Shown: piece after piece, positions 34,016 to 46,626 of the stretch
Layout of the letters: each line of letters opens with the position of its first letter
Position numbering within the stretch: position 1 is the stretch's first letter
Assembly: GCA_004352715.1 (NCBI GenBank)
Contig: SCFE01000074.1
Coordinates: 535,787 to 599,786 of the forward strand
From: Hofstenia miamia
Lineage: Eukaryota; Xenacoelomorpha; Acoela
Length of the DNA: 64,000 nt
Reading direction: 5' to 3'
Made by a program: the position numbers and the translations under genes
Notes under the pieces: generated by a model
The model's database searches: none
What the model saw: the letters and a program-made list of their open reading frames with translations, nothing else
Told to the model about the DNA's origin: nothing

Positions 34016-34862
34016 GTAATGTCTGTTGTAATGTTAACATATAATAATATTCAAGTAAATCACTTTTTTATTGAAGTGAGAAGTTAGAGGAAGATAAAAT
34101 ATGGCGGTAACATAAGATAAAATGTGACAAGTTATTTTACGTGCAGTCAAAAAAACGTCTGATGCCTGGTTGACAAAAATTCAGAGTGATTTTAGGAGCC
34201 AATCCAGAGAAAATTGAATCGAAATTGAAAGTTCACTCTGAAAAGTCTCAATTTTTTCTGACGGAGCCATATATTATAAAATATAAATTCAATTAATTAT
34301 TTACCAGATACATAAGCATTTATATTAATATTAATATTTTAACTCTTTTTGAATTTTTTACAATGTTTATTCCTTTTAATTCTTACGATTTTGGAAATAA
34401 TTACTATTGAATATTAATATTAACAATATGAATTAAATAAATGCTAATCATCAAATGCAAGGGGAAATTACGGGCACCGTGTTGAGTCAAGCTAAAATGC
34501 TTAATTGTAAAAAGCCTAAGCTTGCGTTTCATGTCATCGATCCCTATTCTAATTGCTGATGAGCGCGTGCTTGATAAATGAAAATGTTTCTTTCAACGAG
34601 TCTAGAAAAATTACCAATTCCAAAGGAAATTTGCCGATATAACAGTTTAATAAAATCATTCTAAAGATATATTTCGACTTATAAATTTACTTGATTTTAT
34701 AATATTTCATTTTACTAAATCTTAATTATTGGTAGTAGAAATTTGTGTATATGTAATTTTTTTTGGTGTTTAGACGTGGTTGAACGTTGAAATGATCTAA
34801 TTAAAAATACTTTCAATGATTTTAAAATGTTTTGCTTCAGTATTCTTTAAATTTTTTACATT

Positions 34863-35000
34863 ATAACTTAGTCCACAAGCTTTGAGATGTTTTCAAATTG
34901 TTGAATTTATTTCATGTTCTTTTGTTCTTCTATTTAGTTGCCGACCGCAATATCCGATATAAACTTCACCACAGGTGCATTGAATTTTATAAATTACATT
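34863..35000 (-). pseudogene. GIY-YIG endonuclease fragment, Penelope-like element
   Basis: Minus strand from 35000: NVIYKIQCTCGEVYIGYCGR, then QLNRRTKEHEI; after a stop, KHLKACGLSYN. This fits the GIY-YIG endonuclease of Penelope-like retroelements (YKIxCxCGxxYIGxTxRxLxxRxxEHxx ... H). About 45 residues remain. I saw no adjoining reverse transcriptase on either side. Confidence 0.7.
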
Positions 35001-35985
35001 AGATATATCAAACAAATTAGGCCGTCTTCACAACAACACGGTGAGCGCGTGATGCGGAGGATATTTGTAACGTCCTTAGGTGACTTCATAACAGGACCGT
35101 GACAGCTAATTGGTTTATCGATCCCTACACTCATCACGTGCTCACTGGATTACACGCCAGAACATTCTTTGTTGTGAAATCGCGTAACGTGTTGATTTAA
35201 AATTTCCTTCAGTTGGAATGAAGCAGCTATTGAATCTTTAATAAATGAATTAATCAATTATAAAACAATGTGCGAATGTCAGGGCGTGAATTTTGAAGCA
35301 GACCTGATTACTCCTTTAGGCAGCACTGGTGATTGTAATTTTAAATTTCTAACTTTGTCTTAATTCAAAATGTTTTCTTACAGGTTTTAAAGTTAAGAAT
35401 CAAGACGTGTTTATTAAATTCATTGGGATATGCAGATGCCAGATCTTGGTAGATATCATTTCCAATAGTCATAGTGAAATCTAAAATGCTTTATTAATGT
35501 GGGTTCAGGGAGAAATCCCGTAAAAGACTATTAGAAATATCTTTTCAAAAAGATTAGCAAAAATTTAAAACGTAGAAGTAGTAGGTGAAGCTTACAATTT
35601 ATGGGAGAACAATTTTCCCCCATACTCATGTTTAGAGGAAAAATTGTTCAAATGCATAAAATATTTAGAGAAGAATATTAATATATACGTTTAAATAAAT
35701 AGTGTAATACTGAAACAGTGAACAAAGAACATATTTACGAACTTTTGTATAAACCATAATAAAATTCTTCACAATATAAGATACTATACCCTGGTAATCA
35801 TCCATGTTTAATGAAATAAATGATATTTATATTTACTTTGTGTTAGCCAATAAGAAAGCTCCAAGCTGTTTTGGAATTGATGTAACACTTGGTGTAATTT
35901 TTGTTATGATGGTAAGTGTTTTCAAGGATTATCAATAGTTTGAAAATCTTTACATCACAAAAGATAGCTATGATATAGAATAAAT
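35001..35985. other. Intronic sequence, nothing recognised
   Basis: No protein similarity is seen. I looked for a Penelope reverse transcriptase on the minus strand next to the GIY-YIG fragment and found none. The preceding stretch 34016-34862 is likewise blank. Confidence 0.45.
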
Positions 35986-36304
35986 ATGAAAACAAAAAAG
36001 AAAAAAGAAATAATTGGTTTAGATGAAAATGGAAATTTTATAAAGAGAATAAGCAGAGATGATAATGTAACACAGCAGTTATCCGATCTTTCCCTGACAA
36101 CACATCCTACAAAGATAAGTTCTGGGCAGTACGGGAGCCACAAATCAAATCCAACATTGGATCTGAGCAGTACGGGACTCACACAGCAATTATCCGATCT
36201 CTCTCTGATAACACATCTTACAAAGCTAAGTACTTCTGAACCAAATATTAATAACAATTTTTTGACCTTCATAAATCACCGTGTGCCCACCTTAAATAGA
36301 GTAC
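35986..36304 (+). CDS. Unrecognised ORF start with internal repeat, open into gap 3
   Basis: ATG at 35986 opens a frame of at least 106 codons (MKTKKKKEIIGLDENGNFIK) that runs into the gap. It contains an in-frame duplication: TQQLSDLSLTTHPTK and TQQLSDLSLITHLTK, 111 bp (37 codons) apart, with the linking phrase QYGSHKS / STGLTQQ. The lysine-rich start and lack of any enzyme motif would fit a LINE ORF1, since LINE sequence in the same orientation lies beyond the gap. It could also be unrelated. I do not recognise the protein. Confidence 0.35.
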
Positions 36305-37304
36305 NNNNNNNNNNNNNNNNNNNNNNNNNNNNNNNNNNNNNNNNNNNNNNNNNNNNNNNNNNNNNNNNNNNNNNNNNNNNNNNNNNNNNNNNNNNNNNNN
36401 NNNNNNNNNNNNNNNNNNNNNNNNNNNNNNNNNNNNNNNNNNNNNNNNNNNNNNNNNNNNNNNNNNNNNNNNNNNNNNNNNNNNNNNNNNNNNNNNNNNN
36501 NNNNNNNNNNNNNNNNNNNNNNNNNNNNNNNNNNNNNNNNNNNNNNNNNNNNNNNNNNNNNNNNNNNNNNNNNNNNNNNNNNNNNNNNNNNNNNNNNNNN
36601 NNNNNNNNNNNNNNNNNNNNNNNNNNNNNNNNNNNNNNNNNNNNNNNNNNNNNNNNNNNNNNNNNNNNNNNNNNNNNNNNNNNNNNNNNNNNNNNNNNNN
36701 NNNNNNNNNNNNNNNNNNNNNNNNNNNNNNNNNNNNNNNNNNNNNNNNNNNNNNNNNNNNNNNNNNNNNNNNNNNNNNNNNNNNNNNNNNNNNNNNNNNN
36801 NNNNNNNNNNNNNNNNNNNNNNNNNNNNNNNNNNNNNNNNNNNNNNNNNNNNNNNNNNNNNNNNNNNNNNNNNNNNNNNNNNNNNNNNNNNNNNNNNNNN
36901 NNNNNNNNNNNNNNNNNNNNNNNNNNNNNNNNNNNNNNNNNNNNNNNNNNNNNNNNNNNNNNNNNNNNNNNNNNNNNNNNNNNNNNNNNNNNNNNNNNNN
37001 NNNNNNNNNNNNNNNNNNNNNNNNNNNNNNNNNNNNNNNNNNNNNNNNNNNNNNNNNNNNNNNNNNNNNNNNNNNNNNNNNNNNNNNNNNNNNNNNNNNN
37101 NNNNNNNNNNNNNNNNNNNNNNNNNNNNNNNNNNNNNNNNNNNNNNNNNNNNNNNNNNNNNNNNNNNNNNNNNNNNNNNNNNNNNNNNNNNNNNNNNNNN
37201 NNNNNNNNNNNNNNNNNNNNNNNNNNNNNNNNNNNNNNNNNNNNNNNNNNNNNNNNNNNNNNNNNNNNNNNNNNNNNNNNNNNNNNNNNNNNNNNNNNNN
37301 NNNN
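36305..37304. other. Assembly gap 3 (1000 N)
   Basis: Exactly 1000 N, probably a default size. It falls inside LINE-like sequence. Confidence 0.95.
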
Positions 37305-38070
37305 TATTATCTAGTTAGATATTTTGTCTTCCGAAATGTACCTATATACTATATACATGTTCATTTGCAAACACAACACAGAAAGCACTTACATCTCAAT
37401 TACTACACGTAAACTACCAAATTCAGTCAATGAAATATCTGAAATATATAATAATTATAACTCTCTAAATATATTCGATGACTTAAATATTAATTACTTT
37501 AATTCATATGAACGAAATTCTAAAATGAAATGTCTGCTACTTGTAATCTTCGTTGTGTTAATACAGTTTGTCCAACTCGAATGAACAATTTAATTGATTA
37601 CTTTTTTACTAATTCTGATGATTCCTTCAAATCCTTAATGTTTGAATCATTTAGTGATCATGCACTGTGTGCATATATTAGTAACAAAACTATTAAAAAC
37701 AAGCAATTTAAATTCATATATGCAAGGGACTATTTATCTTCACATATCAATTAAATTGTGGAATAATTTAGATAATGAAACGCGACTAGAATAAAACTAT
37801 AAAAAATTTAGAAAAAAATTGAAGCAGTTTCTTCTAATAAAATATACATTAGGGGACGATAATACACTTCATGCATTCGAAACATACATCCAACATTGAG
37901 CACCTACACAAACATTCACACAAACATCGATTATGATATTATATATTGTACATATTAATTTGTAGTTAAATATTTGTTTATATTTTATTTTTCATTTGTC
38001 ATGTGTTAGTTTGTAGAATTTGGTATACATTGAGCAAAAAATTTGCTTTGACTCTTATTATTATTATTTA
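37305..38070 (+). mobile_element. LINE with (TTA)n tail, 3' part, mostly deleted
   Basis: Endonuclease remnants appear in two frames: FDDLNINYFNSYE (usual GDLNINY) and, after a frameshift, NNLIDYFFTNSDDSFKS and FESFSDHALCAYISN. The reverse transcriptase is absent: the sequence jumps to a C-terminal scrap (KKFRKKLKQFLL-like) and a 3' UTR from about 37860. The UTR matches 13452-13640 and ends GACTC plus TTA units near 38053-38070. Confidence 0.75.
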
Positions 38071-39213
38071 TATTATCATAATGGGTGCTGAATACAATTC
38101 ACCTATTATAATGGCGTTGAATACACTTTCATGAACTATTATAATGGCGTTAGACACAAAAACTATTATAATGGCGCTTAATATTATTACTATTATTAAG
38201 CAAAAAATTTTTGAAAACGACTGACTTTTTTGGTATGTATGAAATCAATTAAGCAGTAAGTTACATCCATACTAAATTTTCTGAATAAACTCATATCGTG
38301 AGTATTTTTTAATAGGAAAACAGATTGCTTAGCGTATAATGTTTGGATTGATTTCAAACTAGGTTTAATTAAATTTTACATCTAGATAATGGCTTCCATT
38401 GTTTTTGAGAAGAGATCTAGTCCTAACATGAATCATTGTAGGGGCAAGATAATGTAGGACGTTACTGAATCAAACAATTTTAAACTAGTCATTGCTTTAA
38501 ATAAGTTTGTTCTAGGTGTAGAATGTAATTTAGAAGAGAATTAAAGTGGTCCGAAGTGGATCCGATCATTATTAGCTGCACAATCAGTGTTTTACTAAGG
38601 GTCATTCCCTTAAATTATTAGGGCTATGACATTGCGAAAATGCTGATTGTGCTGCGAAAAATGCACAGATCGACTTCGTACTGCTTTTATTCTCTACTAA
38701 GCATTATTTTACATCTAGAAAGTGCTTTTCAAGTTACTTTTAGCGAACCCAAGAGCTGGTATTGCTAACACCGGCTGGGGAAATTATTACTTCAAGAACC
38801 AATCTAGGTTTGTAAAAAATTGTTCAAATGTGTAGATTGCTATATTTAATCATCTACTTTATCATTTAACAGTTAGATATACTAATATTCAATAAGAAAT
38901 TATAATAAAATATTAAGCGCCATTATAATAGACCCTTAGCTATATTTAGCGTCATTATAATAGTTCAATTTAGCTTGTATTCAATGCCCTTATAATAGGT
39001 AATTTCGGAAAAATTTGGAAGCCCCTATCTCCTAAACTAATGCTCCTATTTTACTCAAACTTACTGTACATTTGAGGCATTGCATAGCGAAGGTACACAC
39101 CAAGTTTTATTGAAATCAGATAAAAACTGAAGCCAAGTAATGCAAATGGCGCTGAATATTATGAAGAGGGCGATGAATACACCAAAATCCCTGAAAATCA
39201 GCTATTCAGCGCC

Positions 39214-39214
<1 letters not shown>
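38071..39214. mobile_element. DNA element with repeated subterminal TATTATAATGGCG motifs
   Basis: The left end has four copies of a motif like TATTATAATGGCGTTGAATA (38071-38095, 38104-38124, 38137-38151, 38164-38184). The right end has reverse-complement copies (38909-38930, 38947-38963, 38977-38999, 39204-39220) plus one direct copy (39145-39160). No coding capacity is seen between them. The element sits between the TTA tails of two LINEs facing each other. Clustered subterminal repeats in inverted orientation are typical binding sites for a transposase of hAT or related type; the family is unknown to me. Confidence 0.6.
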
Positions 39215-39250
<36 letters not shown>

Positions 39251-39251
39251 G
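39215..39251. repeat. (TAA)n microsatellite, tail of the minus-strand LINE
   Basis: About twelve TAA units directly following the DNA element and directly preceding the reverse complement of GCAATAAATTTG/GACTC, the known LINE 3' end. Confidence 0.9.
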
Positions 39252-40670
39252 AGTCAATCAAATTTATTGCTTAAATGTATATAAAAACTATAAACTAACA
39301 TGACAAAACTAATTAAATATGCAATATTAATTAAAGTAATTTGACCATGCATTGAGTTTATTATCTATGCCCAATAATGTTTGCCTACTTAATAGAAATT
39401 GTTTTATTTTTTTCTTGAAGTGTTTATAGTTTTTCTCACATTTTATATCAATACTTAAATCATTCCAAGAGATTGAACATTTAAAAGAAAATGAATCTTG
39501 ACGATTATTGATGCTAAAAAGTGTTTTACTTCTTTTATTGATTTTGATGCAATTATTAAGAAAACTTAATGAACTTAATTCATGAATAAATTTGTGAATC
39601 ATTGATACTGAATAAAGTAACTCGGGGCCAAAATATTATATGATGATCTTACTTGCGTTATGGATTCATGTTTTTCAATATAATTAAGTGTTATAAATGC
39701 CCAGTTAAACATTTTTGCTAATGATGAACGTTTTTGCGATGTGAGATTTTGAAAAAGAAATGCACAGTAATTAAATTGACTTAAGACAAATGAATGAATT
39801 AGTTCTACATGCGATGATTTTCCTACATGGCGCAAATGATACAAATGTTTTATTGCACATGCCATTTTTTTTAATTTATGGGAGAAGAAATTATCGAAAT
39901 TTAAGTCATTGTCTATTAATACACCTAGATAGTTTACACATTTTCTTTGACTAATTTCGTTATCACAAACATTAATTTTAAAATTTTCAGTAAGCTTTTG
40001 TTGTTGTTTAGATGAAAAGATGATAAATTGAGTTTTGTCAGAATTGATTTTTAATTTATTATGATTGAGATATGTTACGAGATTTTCAATATCTTTTGTC
40101 AAATGTTTAGTTGCTTCAAAGTGATACAAGTATCATTTGCATATTGGTAAATAGTTCCATTTGTCAAGGACTTTGAAATATCATTTACGTATAATGCAAA
40201 TAGAATGGGTCCTAATACAGTTCATTGGGGCACACTAAGATTTGTAGTAGTATACTCTGAAAAAATATGGTCGATTTTAACTCGTTGTTTGCGATTGCTT
40301 AAAAAACTCATAATAAAATTTATTGCATTGAAACTAAAACCTTGTCGCCTTAATTTTTCTTTTAAAATATCGAAATTCATCGCGCTAAATGCTTTACTTA
40401 AATCAAGTAAGGCCACCGCTGTGAACAAATTTTGATTCGAATATATTTTAATCTTTTCTGTGATTGATAAAATTGCATTAGATGTACTGAACTTAGGTCG
40501 AACTCCAAACTGATTACTTGATAAAATTTAATAAATTTGTACATTTGTGCAGCTAGAAGTTTTTCAATTATTTTTTAGAAAGGGTGTATTATGCTAATCG
40601 GTTGATAGTTCATGGGAACTAGTGGTTCTCCTTTTTTATATAACGGTGAAATTTCAAATTGTAACATCAG
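39252..40670 (-). pseudogene. LINE reverse transcriptase and 3' end, (TTA)n-tailed type
   Basis: In minus direction: LYKKGEPLVPMNYQPISI (about 40660-40600), then SITEKIKIYSNQNLF, LLDLSKAFSAMNFDILKEKL (one catalytic D kept), then TTNLSVPQ broken by a stop before TVLGPILFALYVNDIS and QYANDTCI, where the YADD motif is changed to YAND. The thumb region is open (39599-40129: NYLGVLIDNDLNFDNFFSHK) and is followed by the C-terminal frame to 39327. The changed catalytic Asp and several frame breaks make it inactive. The endonuclease is missing. Confidence 0.82.
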
Positions 40671-41692
40671 TCGGTAGTTGTTGTTATTTATCGGTAAATA
40701 CGGATTGTATATAAGACACCCAAGCATCTGTAAATAGAGAAATAGTTTAACCGTGTTGTCTTGTTCGCTAGAATCACCCCAGTGATTTTACAAATCTTGT
40801 ACCCGTCTAAATTTTTTTGCAAAGTCAGGGAACAGACTTTATTAAAAATTTTTAATAGAACGTTGGTCTAGCAAACGAAAATAGAAAAACATAATATCCA
40901 ACGTAGCATTTTAAATAAATATCTTTTCCCAACTTTGGCGATGTTAATGAATTCCGTATGAAAAATTATCCCAGTAAACACCTGCTTTTTTCAATAAACT
41001 TATTTTTGAAAAACTAAAATTGATCCAATCGATTTTTCTACCTCCGTTTGTACCTTACGAGTATATTCCTGTACTTAGTTTTTCCATTTGGTACATACTT
41101 AAGTTTTAATTAGTGAAATAGCTGTTCATATTTATTATTTATTTGGAATTAGGCGATATCGTAATTTTGACAGCATAATAGTTCTGTGCGCATTGGTTAA
41201 ACAGTGCAACAGATGCTAAATCTAGATTTTGAGTACTTAAAATTATGAAGAGCATACTTTTGAATCATTATCAGCATTTCCTTAAAAGACATCATCAGAA
41301 CCTCTTTGACAATATACATTATTTGCCATAAATAACGTGGTTGAAGGTTGCCTTTTAGTTTTTAAAGATGCAAAATATCAGTATTCAATTTACTGGTTGC
41401 TTGCTTGAGTCCAATTAGCCAATGTATTGAACGAAAATTTGAATAATGTATCAATTTTATTTCTGCAAAGTACGTTTTCCCCTAAAAGAAATTAACTTGT
41501 CAAAAATAAAAAGCAATAATTTGGGTTCATATATTTTGCTTCTTTTGCTCATTTTAATCATTTTTTCCAAAAAATTTCTTAAAAATAAATAGCAAGTAAA
41601 AAGTAAACAATAAATAATAATAATACATAATAATAACAATGAATGACTTTATTTACCCGCTGAAGGCAGACACTAAAAAATATAAAAACAAG
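40671..41692. other. Spacer between two LINE fragments
   Basis: No coding pattern is recognised. A TAA-rich patch lies near 41605-41640, just before the next LINE. Confidence 0.45.
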
Positions 41693-43140
41693 TCAAGTAT
41701 TACGGCAGCGAGGACAGCCACATAAGATAAAGTAGGAGCAGATGGAAGAGTAGGCGAAGTTGGAGAACGGCTCAGTGAAGAGGAAAGCCATCGAAGACTT
41801 CTTGAAGCTCGGCGGCGGGGAAAAGAAATCAATGGCTGTTGGAAAGTTGAGAGTCAAAATGTAATTAGCAACAATACAAGCACGGTTGAAAAACGAGTAA
41901 AGGGTGCGATGTTTCTTGCGGCGACGAATAGAGAAAATGAGAACAATATCACAGCGAGTGGAGCGGGAATTAAACAGCTTTATGAAATTAAAAGGATCAA
42001 GATCTAATTTGCGAGTGAGCAAAGGATTGAACAAGAAGAGATCAAGGCATGGAAGTAGAGCGACAGTGGGAGAGTGGAGAATTTGAGAAGAGTGTCTTTG
42101 TATGGCAAGGGAGAAATAGTCGTTGATAGCAACGAGGAAGAAGAGAACGGCAAACACAGAACCTAGAGAAGCACCACTAGAAACAAGGGCAGGAGAAGAA
42201 ATAGACGAGTTGATTTTGACACACTGACGAAGATTGGAAATGTAAGACTAGAAAATTTCGATGAAATCAGCATCAAAGCCGAATAAACTAAATTTGTCAA
42301 GAATAGAATGAGGGAGCCGATCAAAAGCTTTGGAAATGTCAAGAAAGATAATGCAACCAGGATCATTACAATCAAAGTGAACAAGATAGTGATGGTAGAA
42401 AGACCCGGTAGGTTACCATGTTGAGAAAAGGAGATGAGGTGGCGAATTTTAAGGAACACGTAACGAAAGACAAGGCGCTAAAAAATAATTGAAAGCCGAG
42501 AAAGAATAGCTATTTTACGATAAGAAGTGACTTGAGAGGAGGGAAGCTGATTGGATTTTAACAGTGGAGAGATCAAGATGTTTTGCCAGCAAGGCGGAAA
42601 ACGCTTCAAGGAGCAAATGTAGGAGAAAAGATGATTAAATTGATGGAAAGAGTTGAGGAGGTTTCGTGAATTACAAGTACGCAAGCATAAAAGAAAATCA
42701 ACCACGGGAATACGAAAAAGAATGTTGTAAGGAGGGTTGTAAACACAGAGAAGAGAAACAATGTGATCAATGAGAACAACAGCACAGTCGCAACAGAAAT
42801 CAAAGGAAAAAAATCAAAGAAAAGGGGGTGGATGTTAAGATTAGGGTGACGTGAAGCAATGAGAACACCGCCATGAAGACCATTAGACATCAGAGCGATC
42901 GGTACGGGAGAAAACTGTAAGCGTGGAGTTAGGAAAAACAACACTGGCAGCAAAGAAGGATCAAGCCAGGTTTCAGTAAAGAAAATGAAGTTAACAGGAG
43001 ACTGCAAGAAGAAGTTGAAAAAACTGAGACGACGGTTTAATGAGATAAGACTGTAAGCATTGGCGAGCAAAAAAGAGAAACCAGAGTTGTGATGAGAAGT
43101 AAGTTTCAAGCTAGGAGGTGCAGGTAGTCAATCACGACGA
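41693..43140 (-). pseudogene. LINE of a different family: endonuclease and RT remnants
   Basis: The minus strand is markedly C/T-rich (plus strand A/G-rich), unlike the other LINEs here. The endonuclease start is recognisable in 43109-42606: SFLLANAYSLISLNRRLSFF, FIFFTETWLDPSLLP, then NGLHGGVLIASRHPN. RT remnants follow: YRKIAILSRLSIIF, LVALSFLTFPKLLI (usual DFxKAFD) and, after a frame change, SSGASLGSVFAVLFFLVAIN in place of the usual SGVPQGSVLGPLLFxxxIN. A catalytic YADD is not found. The composition suggests a LINE from a separate lineage, strongly decayed. Confidence 0.65.
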
Positions 43141-43614
43141 GAAGCATCGCAAGGGCGGGGAAGAAGGCCAACAGATTTGCGCTCAGGCATCAAAGAGGTA
43201 TTAGTATTGGATCAAGAGGCCATCCGACTACACTTCAGAATTTATGAGAATATGATGAGACTCTCGAATACAAACAATATGAAGTAAGGCGAATGGAGAA
43301 TCCGTCCTTGGTGAAATAGGAAGGACTCATCAAATTGGAGTGAGAAGGAACGGATGTGATCAGCAACATCAGAAGCAAAAACAGAGTTAGCAAAACGGCC
43401 AATATTTTGCAGCACTATAATATTTTCGAAGTAGTATAAGTAATATAACTATAAATATGGCGGCTGAATTGCAAAGGAAAAGAGATAAAATCCTTAAGCA
43501 AAAATAAATTTCCTTAGCAATTGAATTTCAATAGTTTTCCCAATTTATTCCCAATTATTTTTAATGTTACAATTTTAATCCAATTTAGTGGAAATTCGTA
43601 ATTATATTTTTTAC

Positions 43615-43770
43615 CTTATTTTATTATTATCCAGACGACAGTCTTTCAAGATTTCTTTTGGTATATGACGTTTCAGTCTCTCAATGGAATAGAGTCGTAA
43701 GAAAGAAGCAGAAATTGTGCCATTTTTCAATGCAGGATAAAGATACTCCGTTAAGTATAAATCAGCACCA
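43615..43770 (-). CDS. HELZ: HELZ-like RNA helicase, exon between motifs Ia and II
   Basis: This 156-bp exon has acceptor TTGTAATTTTTAG upstream of 43770 and donor ATAAG|GTAA after 43615. Its first base completes AG-T (Ser) from the exon at 46627-46830, so the junction reads CTRSN-S-GADLYLTEYL. This is the SNSAADLY stretch after motif Ia of HELZ/UPF1-type helicases. It continues ALKNGTISASFLRLYSIERL and ends with DCRLDNNKI and two bases of the next Ser codon. Those two bases are completed by the exon at 14087, giving NNKI-S-LPTIEE. Phase and family order agree on both sides, although the downstream exon is on the other strand of the assembly. Confidence 0.83.
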
Positions 43771-44297
43771 CTAAAAATTACAAAAAGACACTTGAATAAA
43801 AACAACATTAATTATTTAATGCTATCCCAAGAAAGGACACTTACAAATTTAATAGTGTTTCAACTACAATTGCGAATCTGTTGAACACATTCCTACAATA
43901 GTGATTACCCTGCAATTTACAATAAAATATATGTCATAGCCATTTTTGATATTTCGGTAAACCAACAAAATCTTATATCACTTTTTATATCAACCTAAAT
44001 GCCTAATAATGCTAAATAGCAGCAATGTTTAGCAGCTTTATTTACAATATTAACTGCATTTCTATGATTATCGCCATATGGGGTAACTTTATAACCCCAA
44101 GTTATTTGATCTAACAAATATTAAGAATACTGTATTATGTTAAATCATTTTATATCTTAGATTGCATACATGCAACTCTCCTTTCAAATCTCTAATGTTG
44201 AAGAAGTTGGTGATGAAGATATTTTAATGATGATAGTTCACCTAGATTAGGAAATTTTGAACTCTAATATTGAGCATAAAATATGTTCAATTTTTAA

Positions 44298-44605
44298 CAT
44301 GTGACCCGACCTGGCCTGTCTAAAAATGATCCGTACCCCAAACCAATCAAAAAGGATTACTAGTATAATATGCCCCAAAAATGTTTTAGCATAAAAGCAT
44401 CAATGAAAACAAGACAAAATCAGTAAAAAAATACAAATATAATTAGAATCTATTAATCTTTAGGAATATTAAAGATTGAAGAGTTTGACTTCTTAAATTG
44501 TTCCTTAATTTTGTTAGTGTTCTTCCTACCTAACAATTATGAATGACCCGCGACCAGATTTGTCTAGGAGTTCCGAGTAACCCCGCCCGTCGAACTAAAT
44601 AGAAA
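44298..44605. repeat. MITE-like repeat, relative of 59405-59718
   Basis: The sequence has GTGACCCGACCTGG near the left and ACCCGCGACCAG...GTCTAGGAG near the right. Its interior shares order and wording with the element at 59405-59718 (TTACTAGTATAA / TTGCTAGTATAA, CTTAAATTGTTCC / CTCAAATTGTTCC, TAATGAATGACC-like). The terminal repeats are less clear here than in the other copy. Confidence 0.55.
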
Positions 44606-46626
44606 TATTAATTGCAGTATTAGATCAAATCCGGAACATCTTGACAATGCTGGACGACAATTATGTCGACAGTCTAACTCAAATATCAACATGCACCCTG
44701 GTTTGAAAGGAGGCATCATGAAAAGTATTTGGTTTTATGATGTGTAATCTGGTTTTACACTTAACCAATTACCATAAATGTGAGAAGTTACACTGATTGG
44801 TGCATTAAATGTAAAAATTACTATTTTCCAATAAAGTCACATTGAAGCAAGCTTACTTATATCTAAATCAAGTTTATAACATTACAATGGACATTTGGTT
44901 TACTGGATGACATCTTGTAAATTATTTTTTGACAAATTGTTGGCGCTTTACAAAAAAATCGACGCACTATATACAAGAGAACTTGCAAAATTCATCAGTT
45001 AACATTATATCTCACAACATTTCACTTTGGCCATATTTGAGCAAGGGTAAATGTTCTCTATTCATGATATTTTTAATGTAACTCAATGAGTACAATTTAC
45101 AACAAACTTCATAGAAGAAAAAAGGAAAATGAACAAACGATAAGTCTTTATTGCACTGGTGACAAAGACCGGAGATAGTCACATGAGTTTGTCTTTAACA
45201 AGATACATTTTGCTTTAAATTTTTTCACATCGCTTTTGCTATTATTTAACAAGCATTTTAAAATAAGATTTTAAAAAAGGTGCATTGAATGAAGAAGTAA
45301 GAAAAATCTGCATAAACAAATTTTAGAAGCAGAACTATAAATTTGTTTGGCTTAATAAAGCCTCGTTTTGGACTCGTTGTGTATCCAAGGCAGTGTTCAA
45401 GCTCGAATCGGCCTGGCTCGGCTTGATACGTTAGAAGCTCGCCTGATTGACAAATCTTGTAGTAATAATTGTATTAATCCCTGTATCAAATACATGTGTG
45501 ACTATATGCATCAATTGATTAGTGACTCTATGATATTAAAGAAGACAAGGCCTCCACTTGAAAAAGAACGGAGAAAATGCTTTTTTCTCATGCAAATATT
45601 GACAAAATATTACAGAAAAGTATTACAAGCTTTCAAATTTTGTTGTAAATCACATGCTATAAGTGAAAGAATTTGTGTAGATTGAACAATATTCTTTAAA
45701 TTTTGTTTTATATAAAATAATATGGAATTTATAATTTGGGGTAACAAAGTTACCCTAAACGCCGATGACCATATTTTAAAAGTAACGACGTAGAAGGGTT
45801 AAACATACAGATCTCATGATCTAAGAAATCGGAGTTCAGTTATAACTTTTTCTCATTCTAACTCAGCTATAGTGCAGTTGCTCATATGCACCCTCTAACA
45901 AAATACAGTTGCAAAGAAAAAACAGACCAAAGAATGCATTTGTGTAAATCATTTTCGGTAGGTTTATTGCTTAAAGTATTTCTTCAACTATGATTTCGTC
46001 AATTTTTCAAGAAGTATACTGTCTAGTGCATATGAATACAATCGGGTTTGTTCATATGTTCAAACTATTTCCTCCAAACCTATTAAGAAATTTGTTCCGG
46101 TTCTACAATGAACATTTATGGAACAAATTATGTTAGCACCTGAAGTGCGTGAAACATGAGTTATACAAAGACTTTCAAATGTCTCCCACATCTAATGTCT
46201 ATACAACAAGAGTCGAAAACGCATAGAAGCGACAACTAAACTCACTCAAGCCTTATTCATATACTCCGTCAAAGTCAGGGGATTGCTGCAAATATTGGAG
46301 AATTCGCGCAAAGGCGCATTAACACATATTCAGGAGTGAATATAAGGCGTAAGTGAAAGAAGAAACAATGTTCCATCCTGTACAACGTTTTCACAATTTA
46401 GATATTTTCATTTGTTCGTGAGTTATGCAGATTGTAAAAAATGTTTGAGTTCATTAAAGTTAAAATAATTTTGGAAAACTGCTGTTAGCTAGATTTTTGA
46501 AAAAAGTAAAAAAATTGTAGTTTCAATAATAATATCAAATAAAGGATAACTAGTGAAAAAATTTCAATCGAAATGTATAGACAATAGCAAGGCTAACGCA
46601 ACCCTTTTGATAATAAAAAAGAAGAC
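44606..46626. other. Intronic sequence between helicase exons
   Basis: AT-rich, with no recognised gene. A 105-codon frame at 45368-45685 (with LEARLIDKSCSNNCI) has no family resemblance and starts at a non-ATG codon. I do not call it. Confidence 0.45.

Noticed and set aside
45368-45685. 105-codon frame on the plus strand
   Set aside because: It starts at a non-ATG codon, shows no family motif, and lies in a helicase intron; length alone is not convincing.
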